Below, piece after piece: positions 43,470-52,187 of a stretch of DNA of 64,000 nucleotides. The notes below the pieces were generated by a model. It saw only the letters and a program-made list of their open reading frames with translations. It was not told the DNA's origin and made no database searches. Positions within the stretch are counted from its first letter, which is position 1, and each line of letters opens with the position of its first letter. The translations under genes were made by a program, and so were the position numbers. This DNA comes from Bdellovibrio svalbardensis (lineage in GTDB: Bacteria > Bdellovibrionota > Bdellovibrionia > Bdellovibrionales > Bdellovibrionaceae): NCBI RefSeq assembly GCF_029531655.1, contig NZ_JANRMI010000001.1:62001-126000 (forward strand), written 5' to 3'.

Positions 43470-43984
43470 AATCTAAAAAGTCCTCCCAGAGAAATTCACC
43501 ACTAAATAATGAAAAAGGAATGGCGATCTTTGAGATGATTCCAATCATCGTGATTATCGTATTACTTATTAATTTCTCGCTGGGATTCTTTGGAGCGGTT
43601 CACACCGGCATCATGAATTCAATGGCTGCGCGCAACTATGCATTTAGCACTTTCAATCATCGCGCAAATTTGACTTACTTCCGCAGCACCAGAAATGCAG
43701 ATATTCACTACAAAGCCTATGGCATGCGTATTCATGGAACTCGCGATGAAAGCATGAACAGTGGTGACAACTGGGCTGCGACTAAAAGAAAAATCGACTT
43801 CTTTGACTTCAAAGATCGTCCAGCAGTCGAAGGTGGCAGTGCGGCCCATAATAATCAAGTGCCGACTGTCTGTGATTTCAGTGCTCAAGGTTGTACAAAC
43901 CCCAGGAATGATAGGGTCAGTGTAAGTCCTATCTGGATTAAATCATCATATGGCATCTGCTTGAATGCAGCTTGTGGAACTTAG
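43463..43984 (+). CDS. TadE-like pseudopilin
   Basis: A 173-residue protein with 'NEKGMAIFEMIPIIVIIVLL', a classical prepilin-peptidase site (G|MAIFE) with Glu5, then an exported domain rich in aromatic and basic residues. The C-terminus has four Cys ('VCDFSAQGCTNP', 'GICLNAACGT'), suggesting two disulphides. TadE-type proteins are minor pilins needed for Flp pilus assembly. It overlaps the preceding gene and is 8 bp from cpaB. Confidence 0.8.
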   Translation: MLKSKKSSQRNSPLNNEKGMAIFEMIPIIVIIVLLINFSLGFFGAVHTGIMNSMAARNYAFSTFNHRANLTYFRSTRNADIHYKAYGMRIHGTRDESMNSGDNWAATKRKIDFFDFKDRPAVEGGSAAHNNQVPTVCDFSAQGCTNPRNDRVSVSPIWIKSSYGICLNAACGT

Positions 43985-43992
43985 GGAGAGCT

Positions 43993-44913
43993 ATGGGACC
44001 GAATGACACACGAAATTTATGGCTTTCGATCGGAGCAGGAGTCTTCGCGACCTTCCTGTTATATAGCTATTCTCAAGAGAAAAAAGCTGAGTACGATAAA
44101 CGCTTCGGCTCTACAAAGCGTGTCGTGGTCGCCAAAGACGATATTGCCGAAATGCAAACGATCTATGATACAATGGTAGAGACCAAAGAACTTCCTGCTG
44201 ACTTTATTCAGCCTGAAGCGATCACCGTCCCTGATGAAATCATCGGTAACGTGGCAGCTGTTCCTATTCGTAAAGGACAGATGGTTTTGAAAAATAACTT
44301 GCTGACTCCAGGACCTGACACGGGGATTGCGTTGCAAGTGGCGCCAAGTAAACGCGCCATCGCCATTCCGGTGGATGAGGTGCGTGCGGTGGCAAAAATG
44401 ATTCGCCCTGGTGACCGCGTTGATATCTTCGCCGCTGTGGACAGTGGCAAAGGTGTAAATCAAAAGCGTGAAGTCTTCACGATGATGAGTGACGTTGTGG
44501 TTCTTGCTACCGGCGTGAGTGTTGTGAACAACATTCCACGTATGTTCGAACTCGATGCCTCTGGAAAAAATCTCAGTCAGATTGCGCTGACTGGTGATAC
44601 CAAATATACGACGATTACTGTGGAAGCGACTCCCAAAGAGGCTCAGGATTTGTTCTATATCCTGTCAACAGCTCCGGGAAATCTCTTCTTCGCTTTAAGA
44701 AATCCTAGTGACAGAACTGTCCCGCCTCGCATGCCGAGTTCGACGTCAGATTCTGTAGCTGGAAGACCGGTTGTTTCTTTGGAGGGAGCTCCGCCAGCGG
44801 CTGTGGCTCCACCAATGATGCAGCAACCGGCTAGACCCGCAATGGCTCCAACGATGCAACAACGTACGGCACCTCCACCAACACAACGACCGGGTGGATT
44901 TCACACTTTGTAG
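43993..44913 (+). CDS. cpaB: Flp pilus assembly protein CpaB (RcpC)
   Basis: A 306-residue inner-membrane/periplasmic protein. ATG 43993 follows 'gggagag'. One helix (about 9-24) is followed by a SAF domain ('KRVVVAKDDIAEMQTIYDTM', 'VAAVPIRKGQMVLKNNL') and the CpaB C-terminal region ('ALQVAPSKRAIAIPVDEVRA', 'MIRPGDRVDIFA'). CpaB is thought to link the secretin to the inner-membrane complex. The Pro/Met/Gln-rich tail (from about residue 260) is disordered. Confidence 0.92.
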   Translation: MGPNDTRNLWLSIGAGVFATFLLYSYSQEKKAEYDKRFGSTKRVVVAKDDIAEMQTIYDTMVETKELPADFIQPEAITVPDEIIGNVAAVPIRKGQMVLKNNLLTPGPDTGIALQVAPSKRAIAIPVDEVRAVAKMIRPGDRVDIFAAVDSGKGVNQKREVFTMMSDVVVLATGVSVVNNIPRMFELDASGKNLSQIALTGDTKYTTITVEATPKEAQDLFYILSTAPGNLFFALRNPSDRTVPPRMPSSTSDSVAGRPVVSLEGAPPAAVAPPMMQQPARPAMAPTMQQRTAPPPTQRPGGFHTL

Positions 44914-44953
44914 TTCTGGTTTGTTTTAGGGGAATGTTAGTTAAGGGGGACTT

Positions 44954-46480
44954 ATGAAATACGAACTACTCATACTAAGTTTGCTTCTTAGTCTGAGCGG
45001 AAATACGGCCCGCGCTGAGGATGATCTCACTGCGGATCCAACTGTTTCTGTCTCTGAAGAATCCGGCGGATCCTATCGCTCTCGCAAATTCTTAAGTCTT
45101 ACTCTTGGCATTGAACATGACGAGAAGCTTCCCCCTATTCCAAACGAAGTGGAGTTCCGTGGTGACTTCCGTCGTATCGTGACAGCGGCTTATGCCAAGG
45201 ATCTCAATGTCATTCGCTTCACTCCCAAAGCGGATGGCTTTGCGACTCTGACTATTCATGACAAAAAGAATGGCAAAATCGTTGCCGAGTACCGCATCGA
45301 CATCAAGAAAAGCAAACTCGATAAAGTGGTCCGCGAAATGCGCGCCCTTCTGGGTGATATCGAAGGTATTAATATCAAAATCGTAAATAACAAAGTTGTC
45401 GTTGACGGCCAAATCCTTCTCCCTAAGGATTTAGCGCGCATTTACAATGTGGTTCAACAGTTCGGTGATCAAGCTTCGTCTTTGGTGACTTTAAGCCCTC
45501 TGGCACAAAAGAAAATTGCAGAATTCATCACTCGCGACATCAACAATCCTGAAATCGAAGTTCGTGCCGTGAATGACAAAATCATTCTTCAAGGCTGGGC
45601 AAATAGCGATGACGAAAAAGTTCGCGCAGAGATTATTGCAAAGACTTACCTTCCCGACATCGTCATTGAAGCGGCTGAAGAAAAAGGTGTGATCAAGAAA
45701 CGTAAACCGGCAAATGATGGCGTGATCAATCTTATTCAAGTCAAAGAAGCGGCTCCAAAGCCACCTTCTAAAATGATTCAAATGGTTGTTCACTATGTAG
45801 AACTGAATAAGGACTATTCGAAAGCGTTTAAGTTCCAGTTCACTCCTGAACTTGCTGACAACTCTCAGCTTACTGTCTCCAGTGGCGGCAGCGCTGCCGG
45901 CGGTGTGGTAAGTTCACTCACTGGTGTCGTTTCCAATCTCTTGCCTAAATTAAATTGGGCAAAACAACATGGTCACGCTCGTATTTTACAAAGTACTAGT
46001 TTGATTGTTGAAGATGGCAAAAAAGGTGAAATCAAACAGGTGACGAACCAACCGTACGCGGTGATCGGTCAGAATGGAACTCAGGGAACTGCCTTCGCCG
46101 AAGTGGGTATCGTGACAACCATCACGCCAATGCTTTTGGGTGAAAAGTCAGGTTCCGTGCATATTGATATGGCCTTTAAGGTCAGCAGTATGATCGGTAG
46201 CACGCCAGCGGGTGCTCCAATTACCAGTAATAATGAGATGACAAGCTCCGTGATCGTGCGTGACCGTCAAAGTGCGGCCGTGGGCGGTCTGATCCGTAAC
46301 TCTTCAACCACTGGGTACAATCGTCCAGCTGGTCAGAAGAATCCGATCATCAGCTTGTATGCCTCTAAAGAGTTCGCGAAAGATCAAAGCCAGTTCGTGG
46401 TGTTTGTGACTCCAGTCGTAAAGACTTCAGCCAGCGCCGGAGCTGAACAGATCAAGAAGAAGTTCCGTTTACGTGATTAG
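44954..46480 (+). CDS. cpaC: Flp pilus secretin CpaC (RcpA)
   Basis: A 508-residue outer-membrane secretin. A signal peptide (1-21) is followed by a pilus-N domain ('LSLTLGIEHDEKLPPIPN'), two BON-like repeats ('VVDGQILLPKDLARIYNVVQ', 'IILQGWANSDDEKVRAEII') and the secretin core ('MIQMVVHYVELNKDYSKAF', 'FAEVGIVTTITPML', 'AAVGGLIRNSS'). The ring forms the exit pore for the Flp pilus. No separate CpaD/RcpB is visible. Confidence 0.93.
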   Translation: MKYELLILSLLLSLSGNTARAEDDLTADPTVSVSEESGGSYRSRKFLSLTLGIEHDEKLPPIPNEVEFRGDFRRIVTAAYAKDLNVIRFTPKADGFATLTIHDKKNGKIVAEYRIDIKKSKLDKVVREMRALLGDIEGINIKIVNNKVVVDGQILLPKDLARIYNVVQQFGDQASSLVTLSPLAQKKIAEFITRDINNPEIEVRAVNDKIILQGWANSDDEKVRAEIIAKTYLPDIVIEAAEEKGVIKKRKPANDGVINLIQVKEAAPKPPSKMIQMVVHYVELNKDYSKAFKFQFTPELADNSQLTVSSGGSAAGGVVSSLTGVVSNLLPKLNWAKQHGHARILQSTSLIVEDGKKGEIKQVTNQPYAVIGQNGTQGTAFAEVGIVTTITPMLLGEKSGSVHIDMAFKVSSMIGSTPAGAPITSNNEMTSSVIVRDRQSAAVGGLIRNSSTTGYNRPAGQKNPIISLYASKEFAKDQSQFVVFVTPVVKTSASAGAEQIKKKFRLRD

Positions 46481-46495
46481 GGCCTAAGTCTCGTA

Positions 46496-46521
46496 TAAAG
46501 ACAGTGCACGCCGGCCGATAA
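46496..46521 (+). promoter_or_regulatory. FliA (sigma-28)-type promoter upstream of the cpaE-cpaF fusion
   Basis: GCCGATAA (46514-46521) again matches the sigma-28 -10 exactly; TAAAG (46496-46500) is a good -35 core with 14 bp between TAAA and GCCGATAA (ideal 15). The start would be near 46528, just before 'ggagg' and the TTG start. Confidence 0.55.
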
Positions 46522-46539
46522 GGAAGACGGAGGTCCGCA

Positions 46540-48759
46540 TTGGCTATCAATCCTAATTGTAATCTCATCGCTGTTGTTGGTGGTAAGGGAGGCGTCGGTA
46601 AGAGCGTCTTCGCTGCTAACTTTGCCTGTGCACTTATGACTGAGCTCCGCACTCAGGTTTTGCTTGTCGACGCTGATTCAAAAAGTGTCGGCGACCAAAA
46701 CGTGATCATGGGTTTGAAACCCGTCAAAACTCTTAAAGAACTTTCAAGCTTCCAAGGCTCTTTGAATTCACAGCCGATGAACACTCTGGTGACTATGCAT
46801 CCTTCGGGACTTGCCTACGTCGGAGCAGTTCGTGGACCTGAAGAAAGCATGAACATCGCGCCGGACATGCTTGGCAAACTCCTTGATTTTTTCAGTCGTG
46901 CATTCAAATTCGTCGTTGTGGATTGTGGTAACGATCTAGGCCCTGCGCAAATGGCGGTCCTTCAAGAAGCGACAGCCATCATGATCGTGACTACACCAGA
47001 GGTGCTCGTCGTGACTCAAACTCAGCGTTTGATTAACGAGCTTCTTTCTGCAACTTTCCCTAAAGACATGTTCCAGCTTGTGATAAATAAAGCCTCTCCA
47101 ACGGGTCTTTCTCCTCAAGCAATTTCCAATCAATTGCAATTGCCGTTCTTAGGAATCATTCCTCAAGACGAAGCGACCTCAACAATGGCGATGCAAAAAT
47201 ATCAACCTTTCGTTTTGGCAGCTCCCAAAGCTCCCGTAACGGCTGCATACTTTGATCTATCAAGAAAGCTTACGGGCGGAGTCATTCAACGACTCAAAAC
47301 TCTCTCTCGTCCAAAGCCGGCTCCCACTGTCAGCGCGGAAGGCGGCAACGCCGCGGCTCTTCCGGGGACTGCGGGAATGGATCCACGCACGATCCTCAAA
47401 ATTCGTATTCATAATGAACTCATCCGAACAGTCGACCTTAAGAAGCTTCTTATGGACACCAAGGATGAGAACAAAGAAAAAGAGATTCGCGAAAAAACCA
47501 AACGTGAAATCACTTTGATCGTGGATAAAGAGGCTCCAGATACTGCGCGTGAAGAGCGCTCAAAAATTATTAAAGAAGTGCTGGAAGAAGCGCTGGGCTT
47601 GGGTCCTTTGGAAGATCTGCTTGCCGATCCAGCTGTCTCTGAGATCATGGTGAATGGTTATAAGAAAATCTTCGTTGAGAAAAGTGGTAAGGTGCAACTC
47701 AGCCCGGTCTACTTCACTTCGAATGATCATCTTCGTCGTATTATTGAGCGTATCGTGACCCCACTCGGCCGTCAGATCAACGACTCGACTCCCTATGTGG
47801 ATGCGCGCTTGAAAGATGGTTCCCGTGTGAATGCCGTGATCGAGCCTTTGGCCATCGATGGCCCCGCTCTAACAATTCGTAAATTTAAAAAAGGCGGAAT
47901 CACGCCTGAAAAATACATCGAATACGGAAGTATCACTAAGAACATGATCGACTTCCTTCGCATCTGTGCTGAAAACGGTTTGAACATCGTTATCTCTGGC
48001 GGTACCGGTTCAGGTAAAACATCTTTGCTGAATATGATGTCTTCATTCATTCCTTCGAATGAACGTGTTATCACTGTCGAGGATGCGGCCGAGCTGCAGC
48101 TTCAACAGGAGCACGTGGTCCGACTAGAGACTCGCCCAGCTTCGATGGAAGGCACGAACTCAGTCACGATCCGTGACTTGATTAAAAATGCCCTGCGTAT
48201 GCGTCCTGATCGTATCATCGTGGGTGAGTGCCGTGACGGTGCCGCTCTAGATATGCTTCAAGCCATGAACACGGGTCATGATGGTTCAATGACCACTACA
48301 CATGCCAACAGTCCCCGTGAATGTATTGCGCGTCTGGAAACTCTGTGCTTGATGTCAGGTATGGATCTTCCAATCCGCGCGATTCGCGAACAGATCTCTG
48401 GCGCGGTCAACTTGATTGTTCAGATCTCGCGTCTTTCTGATGGTAGCCGTAAGATCCTGAGCATCACTGAAGTTGCCGGAATGCAGGGCGAGATCGTGAC
48501 TTTGGCGGAAATCTTCCGTTTCAAAGAAACTGGTTATGATAAAAATCGTAAAATCCAAGGTGTGTTCCAAGCAACTGGTACAATCCCTAGCTTCATTCAA
48601 AAATTAAGCGACAAGGGTGTTGTCATTCCGCGTGAGATCTTCGCCAATGACCCAGCCGCTGCGAACCCAGCCCCTGCAGCAAAGGCAGCAGCTCCAAATA
48701 TCGCTGCACCGAAGATGCCGGGAATGCCAGGAGTCACACCTCCTAAGAAGGTGGGATAG
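46540..48759 (+). CDS. CpaE-CpaF fusion: MinD-like ATPase joined to the Tad secretion ATPase
   Basis: A single 739-residue frame starting with TTG after 'ggagg'. Residues 1-245 form a ParA/MinD-like ATPase with '[19 protein letters not shown]', but the receiver domain usual in CpaE is absent. A Pro/Ala linker (about 250-275) joins it to CpaF/TadA (about 276-700): '[16 protein letters not shown]' (Walker A, about residue 490), '[15 protein letters not shown]' (Walker B) and '[19 protein letters not shown]'. CpaF powers pilus assembly and CpaE localises it, so fusion would fix them one to one. The C-terminal tail is Ala/Pro-rich. The fusion is unbroken by any in-frame stop. Confidence 0.9.
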   Translation: MAINPNCNLIAVVGGKGGVGKSVFAANFACALMTELRTQVLLVDADSKSVGDQNVIMGLKPVKTLKELSSFQGSLNSQPMNTLVTMHPSGLAYVGAVRGPEESMNIAPDMLGKLLDFFSRAFKFVVVDCGNDLGPAQMAVLQEATAIMIVTTPEVLVVTQTQRLINELLSATFPKDMFQLVINKASPTGLSPQAISNQLQLPFLGIIPQDEATSTMAMQKYQPFVLAAPKAPVTAAYFDLSRKLTGGVIQRLKTLSRPKPAPTVSAEGGNAAALPGTAGMDPRTILKIRIHNELIRTVDLKKLLMDTKDENKEKEIREKTKREITLIVDKEAPDTAREERSKIIKEVLEEALGLGPLEDLLADPAVSEIMVNGYKKIFVEKSGKVQLSPVYFTSNDHLRRIIERIVTPLGRQINDSTPYVDARLKDGSRVNAVIEPLAIDGPALTIRKFKKGGITPEKYIEYGSITKNMIDFLRICAENGLNIVISGGTGSGKTSLLNMMSSFIPSNERVITVEDAAELQLQQEHVVRLETRPASMEGTNSVTIRDLIKNALRMRPDRIIVGECRDGAALDMLQAMNTGHDGSMTTTHANSPRECIARLETLCLMSGMDLPIRAIREQISGAVNLIVQISRLSDGSRKILSITEVAGMQGEIVTLAEIFRFKETGYDKNRKIQGVFQATGTIPSFIQKLSDKGVVIPREIFANDPAAANPAPAAKAAAPNIAAPKMPGMPGVTPPKKVG

Positions 48760-48762
48760 ACT

Positions 48763-49638
48763 ATGCGTTTTCTTTTTAACGAATGGATTATGATTCCTCT
48801 TTTCGGTATCTGCGTTTTCGTGATCATTTTGATGTGGTCCGAGAAAGCAATCACATGGCTGCATAAGCGCAGCCTTGGTCAAAGAGAAGAAGTCGTCAAA
48901 ACACTTCGTTTGATGGGCAATGATGTTGACGAAAAGAAAATCACCATCATGATTTTACTTATGAGCTTTGGTGTGGGCGCCTTGGCTTTCCTGCTCTTCT
49001 GGCCAAATGTTCTTTTAGGAGTTGTGTTTGGCGCAGCTCTGACTATCGGAGGCTGGCAGCTTCCCTTATTGCTTGTTCGCTTCATGTATGAAAAACGCTG
49101 CTCCGTCTTCACAGATCAAATGGTGGATGGACTTACTATTATGGCAAACGGTATTAAAGCCGGTTCCAATCCACAAGAATCCATGAAGCGCGTGGTGGAA
49201 ATCATGGGAAATCCCATCAGCCAGGAGTTCTCACAAGTTCTTTATCAAATGCAAGTCGGTGATAGTTTTGAAAGTGCATTGAGTGATTTGGGAAATCGCA
49301 TCCCTCGCCCTGATGTGCAGATGTTTGTAACCTCTATCAATATCCTGAAAGAGACCGGCGGTAACTTGGCCGAAACTTTCCAGACCATAGTCACGGTCAT
49401 TCGTGAAAGACAAAAGGTAGAGAAAAAAATTCAGGCTTTGACAGCACAAGGGCTCATGCAGGGAATCATCGTGACCATGATCCCGTTTATCTTGATGGGC
49501 GTATTTTTAATGGTGGATCCTAATTTCATCAAACCCATGTTTACCACAACCCTTGGTCTAGTGTTGTTGTTCGTGATGCTGGCTCTACAAATTATCGGTG
49601 GCGTGGTTATCAAAAAGCTTGTTACCATCAAAGTGTAG
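48763..49638 (+). CDS. tadB: Tad pilus inner-membrane protein (TadB, T2SSF domain)
   Basis: A 291-residue protein with two N-terminal helices, a cytoplasmic T2SSF domain ('MVDGLTIMANGIKAGSNPQE', 'LKETGGNLAETFQTIVTVIR') and two C-terminal helices. It forms the inner-membrane platform on which the CpaF ATPase acts. Most Tad loci carry both tadB and tadC; only this one is here. The next gene starts 62 bp downstream after a CAAAGTG...CACTTTG inverted repeat. Confidence 0.9.
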   Translation: MRFLFNEWIMIPLFGICVFVIILMWSEKAITWLHKRSLGQREEVVKTLRLMGNDVDEKKITIMILLMSFGVGALAFLLFWPNVLLGVVFGAALTIGGWQLPLLLVRFMYEKRCSVFTDQMVDGLTIMANGIKAGSNPQESMKRVVEIMGNPISQEFSQVLYQMQVGDSFESALSDLGNRIPRPDVQMFVTSINILKETGGNLAETFQTIVTVIRERQKVEKKIQALTAQGLMQGIIVTMIPFILMGVFLMVDPNFIKPMFTTTLGLVLLFVMLALQIIGGVVIKKLVTIKV

Positions 49639-49700
49639 TTTATCAGTTTCAAGCATGCACTTTGGTTTTAACTGAAGTAGTTACTGAAGAGGTAGAAATA

Positions 49701-51353
49701 ATGAAGAAGACTCTCTTGGCGATCGCAGTTCTTTTTTCTGCGCAAGCGCACGCGCTTGTCGACATGAAAAATGCCAACTATTCGAATACCTGGATTGATA
49801 TGGATGTTCCAGGCAGCGGATACGATTTGAAAATCGTTAGGACTTACAACAGCCGCTCACTCTTCAATGGTATGTTCGGCTTCGGCTGGTGTTCAGATTT
49901 TGAAACCAGCATGGAAGTAAATGCCGAAGGCAACTTGAAGGTGAAAGAATGCGGAGGCGGTCTTGAAGTAACTTTCTCTCCTCGTGAAGTCAGTCGTAAA
50001 GATGTCGACAACACGATCAACGCCATCGTTGCTAAAATGAAGGCCGAGAAAAAAGTCGGCGTGACGGAAGCTTACATCAACGGCTTGAAAACTCAGCTCG
50101 TTGAAGACGATAACGCCCGTTCAGAGTTGGCAGCCAAGTACGGATTAACGGCGCCAGTTAAAGAAGGGACGAAATTCTATGCAAACGGTCGCGAGGTCGA
50201 GCACTTTGTCTTCAATAAGACTTACTACACCCGCAATCTTCCAGATGGCAGCGCTCAACGCTTCAGTCTTCAAGGAAAATTGACTCATATCTACGATAAA
50301 AACGGGAACTTCCTGAAATTTACGTATGACAAGGATTCGATTGCTCAACTGGAAGACAACAATGGACGTCGTTTGGCTTTCAAATATTTCCAGAATAAAA
50401 AAGTTAAAACTATCACGGGTCCAAACGGCCTCATGGCTGAATATAAATTCGCCAACCTGGATGACTTGGCTTCTGTAAAGAATGCCTGGTTGAAGACATA
50501 TACTTACGAGTACGATGATCTTCACAATCTAACCAAAGCTTCTTGGCCAGATAAAACTTTTGTCGCTTTGAAATACGACAAAAAGAATGACTGGGTTATC
50601 GGTTTCGCAGATCGCGATAAGTGTATCGAGTCTTATAAGTACGAGTTCGCGACAAATGATCCTAAAAATCACTATTGGTCGACTGTTAAGAAAGTCTGCG
50701 GCAAAGAAACTATCGCAGATAATAAGTACGAATTCTGGCATCAACAACGTGCTGATGGTCAGTTCTTCCTACAGCGTGTTATGACGTCAGTAAACGGCAA
50801 CACTACGGATATCACTTATCACGAAGTGTTCGGCAAACCGACTTCTATCCGTCGCAACACAGATCGCATCACTTACGAGTACTTCCCAGACGGACTTGTG
50901 AAGGTAAAAGCGACAGCAGCAATGCGTATGACTTACGAATACGATCCAAAAGTTAAGAAGGTCAGCGAAGTGACTTCGGTCTTCTTCAACGCGAAGGGTG
51001 CAAAAGTAGCCACCAAGCAAACGAAGTTCCAATACGATCCTAAAGGAAATTTGGCGTTTGCTCAGAACACTGACGGTCAAAAGATTTCAATGACTTATGA
51101 CAATCGTGGCCGCATCGCAACGATCACTGATCAAGCGAAGAAGGTTGTGAAGATCGAATACGAAGAACGCTACGGCAAACCAGCAGTAGTGACTCGCCCT
51201 GGCTTGGGCACCATTCAGGTTTCTTACAAACAGAATGGTGAGATCAATAAGGTCGACAGCAAAGAAGGTCCTTCAGTGGCAATGCAAGTAGCCAGCACAT
51301 TTAATAACTTGCTAGATATTATCGCTCCAGCTACGGCTGAGCTTTATCTGTAA
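49701..51353 (+). CDS. Secreted RHS/YD-repeat protein, candidate hit-locus Bd0109 counterpart
   Basis: A 550-residue protein with a signal peptide (1-19, 'AHA'), a DUF6531-like N-terminal region ('IDMDVPGSGYDLKIVRTYNS', 'GMFGFGWCSDFE') and many YD-type repeats ('LTHIYDKNGNFLKFTYDKDS', 'YDNRGRIATITD'). There is no C-terminal toxin domain of the kind found in long RHS toxins. It directly follows the Tad cluster and precedes a 91-residue secreted protein by 13 bp. That is the order of bd0109-bd0108 in the hit locus, where mutations permit prey-independent growth. The match rests on order and size. Confidence 0.75.
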   Translation: MKKTLLAIAVLFSAQAHALVDMKNANYSNTWIDMDVPGSGYDLKIVRTYNSRSLFNGMFGFGWCSDFETSMEVNAEGNLKVKECGGGLEVTFSPREVSRKDVDNTINAIVAKMKAEKKVGVTEAYINGLKTQLVEDDNARSELAAKYGLTAPVKEGTKFYANGREVEHFVFNKTYYTRNLPDGSAQRFSLQGKLTHIYDKNGNFLKFTYDKDSIAQLEDNNGRRLAFKYFQNKKVKTITGPNGLMAEYKFANLDDLASVKNAWLKTYTYEYDDLHNLTKASWPDKTFVALKYDKKNDWVIGFADRDKCIESYKYEFATNDPKNHYWSTVKKVCGKETIADNKYEFWHQQRADGQFFLQRVMTSVNGNTTDITYHEVFGKPTSIRRNTDRITYEYFPDGLVKVKATAAMRMTYEYDPKVKKVSEVTSVFFNAKGAKVATKQTKFQYDPKGNLAFAQNTDGQKISMTYDNRGRIATITDQAKKVVKIEYEERYGKPAVVTRPGLGTIQVSYKQNGEINKVDSKEGPSVAMQVASTFNNLLDIIAPATAELYL

Positions 51354-51366
51354 GGAAGGTGACTGT

Positions 51367-51642
51367 ATGAAAAAGATTTTAGTTGCTGCAACAATCTTAG
51401 TTTCTTTAGGTTCGGCCTTCTCTGCATTTGCACAGGAATCAAAACGCTCAGTAAACCCTGGCGAAGACCCGAATGAAGCAATGACCTCACAAGGTGCCGC
51501 TGTTGCCACTGTTGGCGAGTGCAAGGAGTGCTTGGCTCGTCTTAAACATATGCGCCTCAGTGATCCTACAGCTGCCCAACCTGCAACTGGCTCAGGCCAA
51601 AACCAAGGCACTGGAAGCAAAGCCAACGAAGGTACAAACTAA
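51367..51642 (+). CDS. Small secreted protein, candidate hit-locus Bd0108 counterpart
   Basis: A 91-residue protein with a signal peptide (1-22, 'AFA'), a central 'GECKECLARLKHM' with two Cys, and a Gly/Gln/Thr-rich tail. It lies 13 bp after the RHS gene. In Bdellovibrio the equivalent small gene (bd0108) is the main mutation site of host-independent mutants, classically by an in-frame deletion between short direct repeats. I do not see an exact 10-bp direct repeat here, so that hotspot may not be conserved. Confidence 0.65.
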   Translation: MKKILVAATILVSLGSAFSAFAQESKRSVNPGEDPNEAMTSQGAAVATVGECKECLARLKHMRLSDPTAAQPATGSGQNQGTGSKANEGTN

Positions 51643-51653
51643 TCAGACGACCC

Positions 51654-51678
51654 GCAAAAGGTGCCAGGCACCTTTTGC
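51654..51678. repeat. Perfect 25-bp hairpin downstream of the hit-like genes
   Basis: GCAAAAGGTGCC-a-GGCACCTTTTGC is a perfect 12-bp dyad with a 1-bp centre, too tight for a normal RNA loop of 3 nt unless two pairs open. It lacks a following T-run; a protein-binding site or mRNA 3'-end protector are both possible. Confidence 0.6.
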
Positions 51679-51726
51679 TTCACTCGGCGAGTCAGATTGT
51701 CTAGTTATTATTCACAAGATGAACAC

Positions 51727-51761
51727 AAAAGGGCTCAGGACAACCTGGGCCCTTTTCTTTT
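51727..51761 (+). terminator. Terminator of the Tad/hit transcript
   Basis: AAAAGGGCTCAGG-acaa-CCTGGGCCCTTTT forms a 13-bp stem (one G-T pair) with a 4-nt loop, followed by CTTTT. It stands 85 bp after the 91-residue gene. Confidence 0.85.
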
Positions 51762-51802
51762 GCGCGAATCACACCTTAAATACCCGAAATCTGACTGATT
51801 AC

Positions 51803-51842
51803 GTCTCAGACTGAGACACAATTCATGGCATGAGCGATGCAA
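51803..51842 (+). promoter_or_regulatory. Dyad plus sigma-54 promoter of the first small secreted gene
   Basis: The dyad GTCTCA-GAC-TGAGAC (51803-51817, perfect) is followed by TGGCATGAGCGATGCAA with GG (51827-51828), 10 bp, GC (51839-51840). That fits the RpoN -24/-12 element with mismatches outside the invariant GG/GC. The expected start is near 51852, 31 nt before the ATG. Confidence 0.75.
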
Positions 51843-51882
51843 TACCTCCTATTGAAGATTAATTACACTCAAAGGAGTCCCT

Positions 51883-52074
51883 ATGAAACTTGCTAAAATT
51901 CTAATGGCTGCTGTTGTGCTTGCGTCTGCATCTATGTCATTCGCAGATCCAAAGTGCGCTCACAAGGAAAATGGGTCTTTGTTCGCATCAACGAACCCGG
52001 TTATGAAGGCTCGTTCATCGACAACTTCTCCGACTGTTCCTGTAAGAGCCCACTCTAACGGCGCAGTTAAATAA
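51883..52074 (+). CDS. Small secreted protein, paralogue A
   Basis: A 63-residue protein, ATG after 'aaaggag', with a signal peptide (1-21, 'SFA') and a 42-residue mature part: 'DPKCAHKENGSLFASTNP', then a Ser/Thr/Pro-rich tail ending 'GAVK'. One cysteine. It is similar in layout and key residues (KC-H, G-SLFA, AVK end) to the gene at 52323, indicating tandem duplication. Sigma-54-type promoter upstream, own terminator downstream. Function unknown. Confidence 0.75.
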   Translation: MKLAKILMAAVVLASASMSFADPKCAHKENGSLFASTNPVMKARSSTTSPTVPVRAHSNGAVK

Positions 52075-52089
52075 TTTGAAAATGCCCCC

Positions 52090-52136
52090 AAAAGGAGAGT
52101 GGCTTCCCCCCCAATGGTCGCTCTCCTTTCCCTTTT
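52090..52136 (+). terminator. Terminator of paralogue A
   Basis: AAAAGGAGAG (52090-52099) pairs with CTCTCCTTT (52121-52129); the intervening C-rich stretch forms the loop. The 3' side continues 'cccttttgtct', T-rich. Position directly after the gene supports termination. Confidence 0.7.
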
Positions 52137-52187
52137 GTCTACTCCCTTATCAGGAGCGGAACGAAAAGCGCGCGTGACGGCATTGGC

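Noticed and set aside
51540-51642. The 10-bp direct repeats that mediate the classical bd0108 deletion
   Set aside because: Only short partial repeats (such as ACTGG twice) are visible; no exact 10-bp pair found.
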